A stretch of 64,000 nucleotides of DNA from Hordeum vulgare subsp. vulgare (taxonomy: Eukaryota; Streptophyta; Magnoliopsida; Poales; Poaceae), in assembly GCF_904849725.1 (NCBI RefSeq), contig NC_058521.1:100364244-100428243 (forward strand), given 5' to 3'. Below, piece after piece: positions 1 to 11,438 of the stretch; the stretch's first letter is position 1, and each line of letters starts with the position of its first letter. A program made the position numbers and the translations under genes. Under the pieces are notes generated by a model, which ran no database searches, was not told the origin of the DNA, and worked only from the letters and a program-made list of their open reading frames with translations.

Positions 1-747
1 CAGTTGACCAACCCTCCGCGTGGAGGGGGCCGGGGGTTCTATAGATGAACCCACCGGCCTACAATATGGATAAAGGGTACAAGAGTGGTACCCGGCTAGC
101 AGCCTCGCCGGCTAGCCAGGGGGCCCACGGGGGTCTTGTCTTGTCGCTTGAGGGGCCCGCCGGCTACGAGGTCCCGTCTGGCTGTGGGACCCGTCGGCTA
201 GCCAATGAGGCTCTCTCGTAAGGTGGACGCAGGACACGTGTGGTACGTCCGTCGTCACCCAGCGAGTTTCGTCATGGGTAGACGGTACAGCCGAGTGCAG
301 TAATGGAGTGGGAGCTTGACGGCCGACACTGTGTTGGGTGATGGATCAGAGCCGGGGGAGGTCAGCAGCGTGGCCGTCGATGCTGGTACGCGCCATGCAT
401 TCCGATCTAGTACCTTTGCTGATGCGTAGCCACCTTTAATAGTAGGGTCTGATGTGACTTGAGATCCTCGACCGGCTAGCCTGCTTGACTAGCCGGCTTG
501 GGCACGGCCGCCGCGTCCCTAGCCGACTGGCTTGGCCTAGGCGGTCATGAAGAGGTAGCCATCATGCCTCTAGCCAACGGGCGTTGCCTGGCCGGCCAGA
601 GAGTTGGCCGTCTAGCCCCCTAGCCGGTAGGTGTTGCCTAGCCGGCCAGGGGACTTGGGCCTTGTAGAATTGTTTTTGGTCATTCCTCTTGGGCTGAAGA
701 TAAAGGAGCAGGCTTGTTGAGCCTACCCCAGGGTTATCCCCTCGACA
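1..747 (-). repeat. Partial LTR-like end of Tat-type gypsy element H
   Basis: Read on the minus strand, this begins with TGTCGAGGGGATAACC directly after the RNase H coding region and has no long reading frame. It is rich in copies of CCGGCTAGCC and its variants. A TATA-like TCTATAGA lies on the minus strand near 38-45. The position (3' of pol), the TG start and the TATA-like site suggest a 3' LTR cut by the left window edge. No partner LTR is visible in the window, so this is inference. Confidence 0.5.
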
Positions 748-1813
748 ACTACCAAGACCACACTGACCAGGCGTGTTGTTGCTGCGATGTAGATGAGGAT
801 GGGCTCCTCTCTTCCGGAGCGGCCAAGATTGGCGTGCTTGAGATTACGCGCTTGAGGTCGTGGAAAGCTTCGTCCGCTTGATCATTCCACTCGAATTTGG
901 TTGTCTTCTTCATCAGTTCATAGAGTGGTAGCGCCTTCTCACCCAGCCGGCTGACGAACCGGCTGAGGGATGCCAGGCAGCCGGCAAACTTCTGAACATC
1001 GAGGAGTTCAGCCGGCTTGGCCATGCGCTCGTTGGTTCTGATCTTCTCGGGCTTAGCTTCCATGCCACGATCCGATATGAAGAAACCCAAGAGCTTGCCA
1101 ACTTGAACTCCAAAGACGCACTTCTCCGGGTTGCGCCGGATCTTGTACTCGCGCAGGTTGGCGAAGGTCTCCCGCAAATCGTCAAGGAGACTGAAATGCT
1201 GCTTGGTCTTGATGACGATGTCGTCGACGTAGACGTGAATGTTCCTGCCGATTTGCGGAAGGAGGTATTGTTGCATGCAACACTGGAAGGTAGAGCCAGC
1301 GCTCTTCAGGCCGAACGTCATCATCGTGTAGCAGTAGGCTCCAATAGTTGTGATGAAGGAGGTCTTGAGCCGGTCAGCCAGGTCCAGCTTGATCTGGTGG
1401 TAGCCGGAATAAGTGTCCAGAAAGGACAACAATTCGCAGCCGGCCGTGGAGTCGATCACTTGATTTATTCGTGGCAGGGCGAAGGGGTCTTTCGGCCATG
1501 CCTTATTCAGGCTTGTGTCATCGATACACATGTGCCATGTCTTGTTCTTCTTCAGCACCAAGACTGGGTTGGGCAGCCAGTCCGGGTGGAAAACTTCCAT
1601 GATGAAGCCGGCTGTGAGGAGCCGGACGATCTCTTCTCCAATTGTGTGCCGCTTCCCCTCAGCGAAGCGGCGCAAAGGTTGTTTGACCGGCTTGGTGTCC
1701 GGCCACACATGAATCTTGTGCTCAGCGTACTTCCTCGGGACTCCCGACATGTACTTTGGGGACCATGTGAAGATATCTCGATTCTCATGGAGGAAGTCAA
1801 CGAGCTCGCCTTC
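748..1813 (-). pseudogene. pol: Tat-type Ty3/gypsy reverse transcriptase / RNase H, truncated (element H)
   Basis: The longest open stretch (749-1750, 333 codons) is a reverse transcriptase. Residues about 40-250 carry the gypsy RT blocks: a MCIDDTSLNKA block, FLDTYSGYHQI, a TFGLKSAG block and the catalytic YVDD (codons at about 1220-1231). The RNase H connection (FEWNDQADEAFHDLK) follows. At the C-terminus a frame change turns the expected LIYIAATT stretch into an unrelated tail, and coding stops at 747, where LTR-like sequence starts. Most of RNase H and all of the integrase are therefore missing. The enzyme would copy element RNA into DNA in cytoplasmic particles; this copy cannot do so. 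The RT motifs closely match those of D and E, which supports a Tat-lineage assignment. Confidence 0.85.
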
Positions 1814-2705
1814 CTATTTGGGGCTGAGGTTGGCGCCGATGGTGATGCACTGCTTGGTGTTGGCCGGGTTGAGCGGCACTTGCTTGGTATCCTTGGACGG
1901 CTCGAACGAGGCCTCACTGGCCGACTGGAACGGAGGAGTGGGCATTGCTGGCTGCTCGGTAGCCTGAGCCATGAGCCGATCAAGCTGTCTCTTCTGCTCG
2001 GCAATCACCAGTGCCTCGGCCAGCCGGCTGCTGTCGCGCGCGCACTCGAGCGACTTCTTGTAGTCGCTGGCAACTGTGATGATGCCCTTGGGACCCGACA
2101 TCTTCATCTTGAGATAGGCGTAACGGGGGATCGCCATGAATTTGGCCACTGTCGGCCTGCCCAGTAGCGCATGGTAGGTGCTATTGAGGTGCACCACCTT
2201 GAACCAGACCGGCTCACGGCGGAAGTGCGCCTTGTCGCCAAAGAAGACGTCCAGTTGGATTTTGCCGATGAGCGAGCAAGACTATCCCGACACAATGCCA
2301 TGGAAGACAGTGCTGGTCGGCTGGAGGTCCTTCTGCATCAACCCGAGCTTGAGCAGAGTGTCTCGGTAGAGGATGTTGATGCTGCTGTCGCCATCGACCA
2401 ACACCCGCGAGAACCAGTAGGTGAGTCTCTTGGAGGCGAGGGTGGGGTCGAGGACGAGTGCGTATGTGCCGGGATTCGGCATCACCGCAGGATGGTCCGC
2501 CCGGCTCCATGTATTTGGCTTTTCAGACAAATGCAGGTATTTGGGAACCGAGGGGACCGTGGCATTCACCTCAAAATGGCGTTGACGCTAGCTGTGCTCA
2601 TCTCCTTCACTCGTGAAGACGACGTAGGCCCCGTCCTGCTCGGGGAACTGGTCGTGGAGACATTCATCATTAGGAAGCGGCTGAGCTGGAGCCGGACCTC
2701 GAGGA
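1814..2705 (-). pseudogene. pol: Gag-pol protease region of Tat-type gypsy element H
   Basis: Reading downward from 2705, the minus strand encodes a YVVFTSEGDE stretch, then VPKYLHLSEKPNTWSRADHP and an aspartic protease segment, VLVDGDSSINILYRDTL (in the 2282-2569 frame). The usual DGGSS active-site stretch reads DGDSS. A second frame (1814-2197) continues with YHALLGRPTVAKFMAIPRYAYLKMKMSGPKG, the conserved end of the protease domain. At least one stop and one frameshift separate the pieces. The matching regions of E (45224-45970) and D (61200-61790) have the same order. The protease would cut the Gag-Pol polyprotein. The upstream part continues at 12959-13266 across the Athila insertion. Confidence 0.8.
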
Positions 2706-2710
2706 GCCGC
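2706..2710. repeat. Target site duplication GCCGC, left copy (Athila insertion)
   Basis: GCCGC directly precedes the TGATACG start of the left LTR, and an identical GCCGC (12954-12958) directly follows the TCA end of the right LTR. A 5-bp duplication is normal for Ty3/gypsy integration. Confidence 0.93.
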
Positions 2711-4210
2711 TGATACGTCCATTTTGCATCATGCTTTTATGTTGATATTTATCGCTTTATGGGCCGTTATTACACCTTACGGTACAATACTTATTCCTTG
2801 TCTCTCTTATTTTATAAGGTTTACATGAAGAGGGAGAATGACGGCAGCTGGAATTCTGGTCTGAAAAAGGAGATAGTTTGAGATACCTATTCTACACAAC
2901 TCCGAAAGCCGTGAAAATCAAAGAGGAATTATTTTGGATTTTATAAAAAATACTGGGCAGAAAAAGTACCGGAGGGGAGCCACCAGGAGGCCACAAGCCT
3001 AGGAGGCGCGACCTACCCTGCAGCCACGCCTGGGTGGCTTGCCGGCCCCCTGTTGCCCCTCTGGCTCCCATCTTTTGCTATAAGGAGGGTTTCGTTCCAG
3101 AAAAAATCAGGAGGAGGCTTTCGGGAGGAATCGCCGCCGCCACGAGGCGGAACTTGAGCAGAACCAATCTAGAGCTCCGATAGGACGATCCTGCCGGGGA
3201 AACTTCCCTCCCGGAGGGGGAAATCGTCACCATCGTCATCACCAACACTCCTCTCATCGAAGGGGACTCATCACCATCAACATCTTCATCAGCACCATCT
3301 CATCTCCAAACCCTTGTTCATCTCTTGTAACCAATCTCCGTCGTGCGACTCCGGTTGGTACTTGTAAGGTTGCTAGAAGTGTTAATTACTCTTTGTAGTT
3401 TATGCTAGTTGGATTACTTGGTGGAAGATCATATGTTCAGATCTTTGATGCTATTCATTATCTCTCTGGTCATGAATATGATTATGAGTAGTCACTTTTG
3501 TTCCTGAGGACATGGGATAAGTCTTGCTATAAGTAGTCACGTGAATTTGGTATTCGTTTGATGCGTTGTATGTTGTCTTTCCTCTAGTGGTGTTATGTGA
3601 ACGTCGACTACATAACACTTCACCATTATTTGGACCTAGAGGAAGGCATTGGGAAGTAATAAGTAGATTATGGGTTTCTAGAGTGACAGAAGCTTAAACC
3701 CTAGTTTATGTGTTGCTTCGTAAGGGGCTGATTTGGATCCACTAGTTTAATGCTATGGTTAGACTTCGTCTTAATTCTTATTTCGTAGTTGTGGATGCTT
3801 GCGAGAGGGGTTAATCATAAGTGAGATGTTTGTCCAAGTAAGGGCAGCACCCAAGCACCGGTCCACCCACATATCAAACTATCAAAGTAGCGAACGCGAA
3901 TCATATGAACATGATGAAGACTAGCTTGACAGAAATTCCCATGTGTCCTCAGGAGCGCTTTACCTCATATAAGAGTTTGTCCAGGCTTGTCCCTTGCTAC
4001 AAAAAGGGACTGGCCCACTTTGCTGCACCTTTGTTACTTGCTACTTGCTACGAATCATCTTATCACACAAATATCTGTTACCGATAATTTCAGTGCTTGC
4101 AGAGAATACCTTGCTGAAAACCACTTGTGAGTTCCTTCTGCTCCTCGTTGGGTTCGACACTCTTACTTATCGAAAGGACTAGATAGATCCCCTACACTTG
4201 TGGGTCATCA
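2711..4210 (+). repeat. 5' LTR of the Athila element
   Basis: It starts TGATACGTCC and ends GGGTCATCA. A TATA-like GCTATAAGG lies near 3078, just upstream of the probable transcript start. Small reading frames inside it are not conserved between the two LTRs and are not genes. Length is 1500 bp against 1515 bp for the right LTR. Confidence 0.95.
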
Positions 4211-4221
4211 AGACTCTTTTC

Positions 4222-4239
4222 TGATGCCGTTGCCGGGGA
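4222..4239 (+). promoter_or_regulatory. Primer binding site of the Athila element
   Basis: TGATGCCGTTGCCGGGGA lies 11 bases after the 5' LTR. It matches the Athila-type primer site (TGGCGCCGTTGCCGGGGA), which pairs with the 3' end of a tRNA (reported as tRNA-Asp for Athila), apart from changes near its start. Confidence 0.8.
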
Positions 4240-4316
4240 GTGAAGCGCCTTTGGTAAGTGGAATTTGGTAAGGAAACATTTATATAGTGTGCTGAAATTT
4301 ATTGTCACTTGTCACT

Positions 4317-5285
4317 ATGGAAACTTTTCCTTTGAGGAGCTTGTTCGGGGTATCTTCACGTCGAACGGAAGCACAAGCATTTGCTCCTCAACCTGCTGCA
4401 CCTACTAAAATTATTTATTATGAAATTCCTTCGGCTATGCTAGAGAAACCGTTGGCTAATCCTTTTACACGAGATGGAACATCACATCCCGACTTGCATC
4501 TAATCTATGTAGATGAAGTTTGTGGTTTATTTAAGCTTGCAGGTTTGCCCGAGGATGAGGTCAAGAATAAGGTCTTTCCCTTATCTTTGAGGGATAAAGC
4601 ATTGACATGGTATAGGCTATGTGATGATACTAGATCATGGAACTACAACCAATTCAAATTGCAATTTCATCAAAAGTTTTATCCTATGCATTTGGTACAT
4701 CATGATCGGAATTATATCTATAACTTTTGGCCTCGTGATAGAGAAATTATCCCTTAAGCTTGAGGGAGGCTTAAGTCAATGTTATATTCATGCCCCAACC
4801 GTGAGCTCTCGAGAGAAATTATGATTCATAATTTTTGCTCGGCTTTCGCATGATAATCGCACCGTGCTTGACACTTCTTGTACCGGTTCTTCTATGAAGA
4901 GAGATATTGAGTTCAAATGGAATTTATTTGACAGAATTAAACGCAACTCTGAAGATTGGGAGTTTGATGAAGGTAAGGATTGAGGTATAAATCTTAAGTT
5001 CGATTGCGTTAAATCCTTCGCTGAAACAAATACTTTTTGTGATTTTAGCGCTAAACATGGACTTGACACTGAGATAGTATCTTTATTATGTGAATCATTT
5101 GCTGCTCATATTAATCTCCCTAAAGAGAAGTGGTTTAAATATCATCCTCCCTTAGAAGTCAATGTGGTTAAACAAATCCAGTTGAAGAGAAAGTCATTGC
5201 TTATAATGATCCTATTGTTCCTAGTGCTTACATTGAGAAACCACCTTTCCCTGTTAGAATAAAGGATCATTCTAAAGCTTCAACT
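4317..5285 (+). pseudogene. gag: Athila gag (capsid) with stops and frameshifts
   Basis: The ATG at 4317 (METFPLRSLFG) is preferred over the in-frame ATG at 4302 because Athila gag proteins start this way. The first 147 codons hold the retrotransposon gag core (PLSLRDKALTWYRL, then FKLQFHQKFYP). The frame closes at 4757, and homologous sequence continues in other frames to about 5285 (HPPLEVNVVK and YIEKPPFPVRIK stretches). Gag forms the cytoplasmic particle that holds element RNA. The gene is broken by a frameshift near 4745-4760 and by a stop near 4981. Confidence 0.85.
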
Positions 5286-6091
5286 GTGATACGTAGGGGC
5301 TACATTACAACATGTAGACACCCTGAGCAAATTAAAGTTGAACCTAGCATTGCTATTATCAAAGATCTCCTGTCCGACAATATTGATGGCCATGATATTC
5401 ACTTCTGTGAAGATGCTGCTAGAACTGCTAAACCTCATGCTAGAGACAAACATAGGCCTGTTGTTGGCACGCTTGTTGTTTCTGTTAAGATAGGAGATCA
5501 TTGTTATCATGGTTTATGTGACGTAGGTGCTAGTGTTAGTGCAATACCTCAATCTTTATATGATGGAATTAAAGACGAGATTGCACCTGTCGAGATGGAA
5601 CCCATTGATGTCACTATTCAGCTTCCCAATAGATATACTATCTACCCTTTGGGAATTGTTAGAGATGTTGAAGTCTTGTGTGGTAAAACAAAGTATCCTG
5701 CTGATTTTCTCGTTCTTGCTACCACAAAAGATAGCTTTTGTCCCATCATATTTGGCAGACCTTTCCTCAATACTGTCAATGCTCATATTGACTGTGAGAA
5801 GCAAACTATCACTGTCGCCTTTGAAGGTGTGTCACATGAATTCAATTTCTCCAAGTTTGGTAGACAACCTCATGAAAAAGAATTGTCTAGTAAGGATGAA
5901 ATTATTGCCCTAGCTTCTATAGCGGTGCCTCCTACTGATCCTTTAGAGAAATACTTGCTTGAGCATGAAAATGATATGCATATGGATGAAAGGAATGAGA
6001 TAGATAGAGTTATCTTTGAAGAACATCCTGTCCTTAAGAATGATTTTCCTGTTGAACTGTTGGAGATCCACCCCAACCAAAGGGTGATCCT
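5286..6091 (+). pseudogene. pol: Athila aspartic protease region
   Basis: The open stretch 5286-6209 (307 codons) carries a retropepsin-like domain. The active-site segment is HCYHGLCDVGASVSAIP (about codons 75-91), with DVGAS in place of the common DTGAS. Later conserved blocks are YPADFLVLATT, FCPIIFGRPFLNTVNAHIDCEKQ and HEFNFSKFGRQPH. It would cleave the Gag-Pol polyprotein. From about 6060 the homologous product moves into the frame used by RT at 6092, so a frameshift lies near 6060-6092 and the end of the stretch is not native sequence. Confidence 0.88.
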
Positions 6092-7650
6092 GTGTTCGAG
6101 CTTAAAGAGTTACCGGATACTCTTAAGTATGCTTATCTCGATGAAAAAGAGATATATACTGTTATTATTAGTGCTAGCCTTTCAGAGCATGAAGAAAAGA
6201 AATTATTGAAAACTCTGAGGAAGCACCGTGCTACAATTGGATATACTCTTGATGATCTTAAGGGCATTAGTCCCACTCTATGCCAGCACAAAATTAAAAC
6301 TAATCCTGATTCCAAACCAGTTGTCGATCATCAACGAAGATTAAATCCTAATATGAAAGAGGTAGTAAGAAAAGAAATACTAAATCTCCTGGAAGCAGGT
6401 ATTATCTATCCTGTTGCTCATAGTGATTGGGTAAGTCCGGTGCATTGCGTCCCTAACAAGGGAGGTGTTACCGTTGTCCCTAATGATAAAGATGAATTGA
6501 TCCCACAGAGGATTATTACTGGCTATAGGATGGTGACTGATTTTAGGAAATTGAATAAAGCCACTAGGAAAGATAATTACCCTTTGCCTTTTATTGACCA
6601 AATCATAGAAAGATTGTCTAAACACACACACCTCTTCTTTCTAGATGGTTATTCTGGTTTCTCCCAAATACCTGTTGCACAATCTGATCATGAGAAAACC
6701 ACTTTTACCCGCCCTTTCAGAACCTTTGCTTATAGACGTATGCCTTTTGGCTTATGTAATGCACCTGCTACCTTTCAAAGATGCATGATGGCTATATTCT
6801 CTGACTTCTGTGAAAATATTGTTGAGGTTTTCATGGATGACTTCTCTGTTTACGGGTCTTCTTTTGATGATTGCCTTAGCAACCTTGATCGAGTTTTGCA
6901 GAGATGTAAAGATACCAACCTTCTCTTGAATTGGGAGAAGTGCCACTTTATGGTTAATGAAGGCATCGTCTTAGGACATAAAATTTCTGAAAGAGGTATT
7001 GAAGTCGATAAGGCTAAGGTTGATGCGATCGAGAAAATGCCATGCCCTACAGACATTAAAGGTATAAGAAGTTTCCTTGGTCATGTTGGTTTCTATAGAA
7101 GGTTCATTAAGGACTTTTATAAGATTTCTAGGCCTATTACCAATCTCTTGCAAAAGGATATTCCTTTTGTTTTTGACGATGATTGTGAGGAAGCCTTTGA
7201 AATACTTAAGAAGGCCTTGATAACTGCACCTATTGTTCAACCACCTGATTGGAACTTACCTTTTGAAATTATGTGTGATGCTAGTGATTATGCTGTTGGT
7301 GCTGTTCTAGGATTAAGAGTTGATACGAAGTTGAATGTTATTCATTATGCTAGTAAAACTCTAGACAATGCCCAAAGAAACTATGCTACTACTGAAAAGG
7401 AATTTTTAGCAGTCGTGTTTGCATGTGAAAAGTTCAGATCTTACATTGTTGATTCCAAGGTTACTATTCACACTGATCATGCTGCTACTAAGTATCTCAT
7501 GGAAAAGAAAGATGCTAAACCTTGACTTATCATATGGGTTCTCTTCTACAAGAATTTGATTTGCATGTTGTTGATAGGATGGGTGCTGAGAACCCCGTAG
7601 CAGATAACTTGTCTAGGTTGGAGAATGTTCTTGATGACCCATAACCTATT
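6092..7650 (+). pseudogene. pol: Athila reverse transcriptase and RNase H
   Basis: A 477-codon open stretch (6092-7525) spans nearly the whole RT and most of RNase H: LLEAGIIYPVAHSDWVSPVHCVP, YRMVTDFRKLN, FLDGYSGFSQIPV, MPFGLCNAPATFQRCM, the catalytic FMDD box (VFMDDFSVYG, near 6830), LGHKISERGIEV, FLGHVGFYRRFI, then the RNase H start IMCDASDYAVGAVLG with conserved TEKEFLAVVFACEKFR and IHTDHAA. A TGA at 7523-7525 falls inside the conserved KKDAKP segment, and the frame changes afterwards, but the VADNLSRLENVLDDP end of RNase H is still readable to about 7642. RT and RNase H convert genomic RNA to double-stranded DNA. This is the best preserved coding block of the element. Confidence 0.93.
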
Positions 7651-9090
7651 GATGATAGCTTTCCTGATGAGCAATTGAATGTCATCAATGCTTCACGTAG
7701 TACACTATGGTATGCTCATTATGCAAATTATATTGTTGCCAAGTATATACCACCTAGTTTCACATACCAAAAAAAGAAGAAATTCTTCTTTGATTTGAGA
7801 CATTACTTTTGGGATGATCCTCACCTTTATAAGGAAGGAGTAGATGGTGTTATTAGACGTTGTGTACCCGAGCATGAACCTGGACAGATCCTACAGAAGC
7901 GTTACTCCGAGGCTTAAGGAGGACACCATGCGGGAGATAGCACTGCACACAAGGTTTTGCAATCCGGTTTCTACCGGCCTACTCTCTTCAAGGATGTCCG
8001 TAAGTTTGTCTTGTCTTGTAATGAATGTCAAAGAATAGGTAATATCAGTAAACGTCAGGAAATGCCTATGAGTTATTCACATGTCATTGAACCACTTGAT
8101 GTTTGGGGTTTTGATTATATGGGACCTTTTCCAAAGTCCAACGAGTATACTCATATCCTAGTTGCTGTTGATTACGTTACTAAGTTGATAGAAGCTATCC
8201 CAAGTAGTACTGCTGATCACAACACCTCTATTAGGATGCTTAAAGAAGTTACTTTCCCTAGATTTGGAGTCCCTAGATATTTAATGACTGATGGTGGTTC
8301 ACATTTTATTCATGGTGATTTCCGTAAAACGCTAGCTAAGTATGATGTCAACCATAGAATTGCATCTCCCTATCATCCTCATTCCCGTGGTCAAGTAGAG
8401 CTAAGTAATAGAGAAATTAAACTAATTCTGCAAAAGATTGTTAATAGGTCCAGAAAGAATTGGTCTAAGAATCTTGATGATGCACTATGGTCTTAAAGAA
8501 CTGCTTATAAGAATCCCATGGGCATGTCTCCGTATAAAATGGTTTACGGTTAAGCATGTCATTTACCTCTTGAGCTAGAGCATAAGGCATATTGGGCAAT
8601 CAAAGAGCTCAACTTTGATTTCAAACATGCTGGTGAGAAGAGGTTATTTTATATTAGCTCACTTCATGAATGGAGAACTCAGGCATATGAAAACGCCAAG
8701 TTGTTCAAAGAAAAAGTTAGGAGGTGGCATGATAAAAGGACACAAAAACGTGAGTTCAATGTAGGTGATTATGTCTTGCTATACAATTCTCGTTTAAGAT
8801 TTTTTGCACGCAAGCTTCTCTCTAAATGGGAAGGTCCTTACATTGTTGAGGAAGTATATCGTTCCAGTGCCATCAAGATCAACCACACGGAAGGTTATTT
8901 TCCGAGAGTGGTAAATGGGCAAAGAATCAAGCATTATATCTCAGGTACTCCCATAAATGTTGAAAGAAATATTATTAATACCATAACTCTGGAGGAGTAC
9001 ATCAGGGATATTTATCATCCTGTTTCAGACTCCAAAAACGAAGAGGTATGTGATTCAGTAAGTAAACCGACTCCAAAACGTTTCAAGTAG
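7651..9090 (+). pseudogene. pol: Athila integrase
   Basis: Three open pieces cover the integrase. The first (7675-7917) holds the N-terminal part up to the zinc-finger region; the HHCC cysteines appear as SCNECQRIGN in the second piece (7957-8496). That piece has the catalytic core: first Asp in WGFDYMGPF, second Asp in MTDGGSHF, and the glutamate helix as GQVELSNREI. The third (8701-9090) carries the C-terminal DNA-binding part (FNVGDYVLLYNSRLRFFARKL, LSKWEGPY, NGQRIKHYISG) and a lysine-rich end. Stops at about 8494 and 8551 and a frameshift near 7917-7957 split the gene. All three catalytic residues are present. Confidence 0.92.
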
Positions 9091-9372
9091 CAATTTTTCT
9101 TCGTTTTGTAATTTTTAGAAAAATAGAAAAAATTAAAGTAGTCCGGAAAGCGCACAAGGAGGCGAGAAGCCTGCCAGGCGTGGCCTACCCCCCTGGCCGT
9201 GCCTGGGTGGCTTGTGGGCACCTCGTGTGCCTCCCGGACTCCGTTTTCTTGCGGAGTACTCCTTTTGGTCGGCAAAAAATCATTATATATTCTCCGAAAG
9301 GTCTGACCCTCGTATCGAGCAAATATCCTCTGTTTTTGTTTCGAGCTACTGTGCAGACAGATCTAGATCGCT
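9091..9372 (+). other. Athila spacer between integrase and the downstream frame
   Basis: No coding sequence is seen. The segment contains a GC-rich stretch (GCCAGGCGTGGCC) that resembles part of the LTR near 11725-11765, suggesting an old internal duplication of LTR-like sequence. Confidence 0.5.
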
Positions 9373-9894
9373 ATGGCGTCCACAAAAGTTCCGAAGGACA
9401 AGTTCTTCGAGAAGGTCATCAATCCCTACCTCGCGGGCGTGCTGCAACACCCTCAGTCTATCAAGATGCATGAGGGGGTGCTGCACATCCGTGATGTTGA
9501 GGGGCCCAAGAAGACCGGAAGCATGGAGGCGAGGCTCGAAGCAACGGAGCAGCAAGTCTTCAAGTGCCAAGGGATGGGGGAACGCGGACTCAACGCCAAC
9601 CACATGATGACCACGGAGTTCACCAACAAGCACAATATTGATGCCAATGACATCGGGAAGCACCTCTCCTGGATCTATGATAGAATTGATCACCTCCAAG
9701 CCCAGATCTACGACCTGCAGAACCAAAACTGTGAGTATGAGTATAGATTTAAATCAATACGGTTGGCTGCAGATTTGAGGATTCCAAAGACTCGATCATC
9801 TTTCCATGATGGAGCACCTATGCCTTGTAAGATGGAGAATCAACTCCATATTGCAACAACTCCACCACCATCACCTTCGAAGGAAGACAATTAA
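9373..9894 (+). CDS. Athila downstream open frame, function unknown (173 aa)
   Basis: This is an intact 173-codon frame starting MASTKVPKDKFFEKV, placed where Athila elements may carry an extra (sometimes env-like) gene. I see no signal peptide and no membrane segment, so an envelope role is not supported. Residues about 50-120 are polar and heptad-like (MEARLEATEQQVFKC, then ISWIYDRIDHLQAQIYDLQNQN), which suggests a coiled coil. The C-terminus is proline-rich (TTPPPSPSKEDN). Staying open while the pol genes around it are broken is notable, but chance cannot be excluded for this length. It ends just before a degenerate polypurine-like site near 9930. Confidence 0.6.
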   Translation: MASTKVPKDKFFEKVINPYLAGVLQHPQSIKMHEGVLHIRDVEGPKKTGSMEARLEATEQQVFKCQGMGERGLNANHMMTTEFTNKHNIDANDIGKHLSWIYDRIDHLQAQIYDLQNQNCEYEYRFKSIRLAADLRIPKTRSSFHDGAPMPCKMENQLHIATTPPPSPSKEDN

Positions 9895-11424
9895 GCACGG
9901 GTATGGGCACTCCCCTTGGCTTGTGCCATGCTTGGGGGAGTTGCCCCGGTATCGTATCACCATCACATCTTTTGCCTTTACCTTTTTCGTAGTTCGATCC
10001 TTTTTGGTTTTATCTTTTTCTAGTAGAATAAAGTTCTTAGTATGATTTAGGCTTGAGTTTTGCTTTGTGCCACCCCCAATGTAATCGAGCTCTTGAGTCA
10101 TATAATAAATAGTGTTTTAGTTAAGGGCCTTGCCTCATGCCATGATCTAAAGAAACGAATAATAAAAGAACAAAAGCATGAAAGATCATGTAATTATCTT
10201 ATGGGAAGTGATGACTCCACATATAAAAAGAATGTTGATTGAAACTTGTTATGGGTGGACAAACGTAGACCTTTGTCATTGTTAGAATTAATAGGGAGTA
10301 ATAAAGAAGGAGCGGTTCACATTTAAATATATCATCTTGGGCACCATCTATGATTGTGAACACTCATTAAACTATTACATGCTTAGAAGTAGATGTTGGA
10401 CAAGGAAGACAACATAATGAATTATGTTTGCTTAGTTCCGAACAATGTTATATGACTAGAGATCCCTTAGCATATGATGATTGCTTCCACCTCATATCAG
10501 CTAAAACTTCCACACTAAGTAGAGATACTACTTGTGCATCCATAAACCTTCAACCCAGTTTTGCCATGAGAGTCCACCATACCTACCTATGGATTGAACA
10601 AGATCCCTCAAGTAAGTTGTCATCGGTGCAAGCAATAAAAATTGCTCCGTAAATATGTATGATCTATTAGTGTATGAAAAATAAGCTTTGTACGAACCTG
10701 TGATGAGGAAGACATAAAAGCGACAGACTGCATAATAAAGTTCTTTATCACAGGAGGCAATATAAAGTGACGTTCCTCCACACTAAGAGATCACACATAC
10801 AAACCTCAAAAGCGCATGACAACTTCTGCTTCCCTTTATGGAGGGCCTATCTTGTACCTTCACTTTTAATCCTTAAAAGAGTCATGGTGATCGACACCAA
10901 TTCCTTATTTCGCCTTTATCTTGGCTAACGTCATGTGCTAGGGAAAGATCTATATTCATATGTCAACTTGGAAGCAAGTATCCATGAATTATTATTGTTG
11001 ACATTACCCTTGAGGTAAGTAGTTGGGAGGCGAAACTATAAGCCCCTATCTTTCTCTATGTCCAACTAAAACTTTCATCTCATGAGTACCACGTGAGTTT
11101 TAGCAATTGTAGAAGACGAAAGGACGATTGAGTATGTGGATTTGCTTTACAAGCTCTTATTTGACTCTTTCCGATGTTATGATAAATTGCAATTGCTTCA
11201 ATGACTAAAGTCTATTGGTTGTTAATTCTCAATAAGGTTCTTGACCCATACTTTACTTTGTGAAGGAATTGTCACTTTAGCGTAAGAGTTTATATGATGC
11301 TATTGTTGTTCTAATGATGATCATGATGCCTGCATGTCCGTATTTTATTTTACCAACACCTCTATCTCTAAACATGTGGGCATATTTATTGATCTCAGCT
11401 TCCGCTTGAGGACAAGCGAGGTCT
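9895..11424 (+). other. Athila 3' non-coding region
   Basis: About 1.5 kb of AT-rich sequence with only short frames full of stops. Near 9925-9950, TGCTTGGGGGAGTTGCCCC resembles the true polypurine tract at 11425-11438, so there are two polypurine-like sites 1.5 kb apart. Nothing else recognisable was found. Confidence 0.7.
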
Positions 11425-11438
11425 AAGCTTGGGGGAGT
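11425..11438 (+). promoter_or_regulatory. Polypurine tract of the Athila element
   Basis: AAGCTTGGGGGAGT directly precedes the right LTR, the expected place for the plus-strand primer of reverse transcription. Confidence 0.9.

Noticed and set aside
1103..2167. 354-codon frame on the plus strand
   Set aside because: It is the exact antisense of the RT and protease of element H, whose motifs are clear on the minus strand.
9373..9894. Envelope gene of the Athila element
   Set aside because: No signal peptide, membrane segment or glycoprotein features; only a coiled-coil-like, soluble product is predicted.
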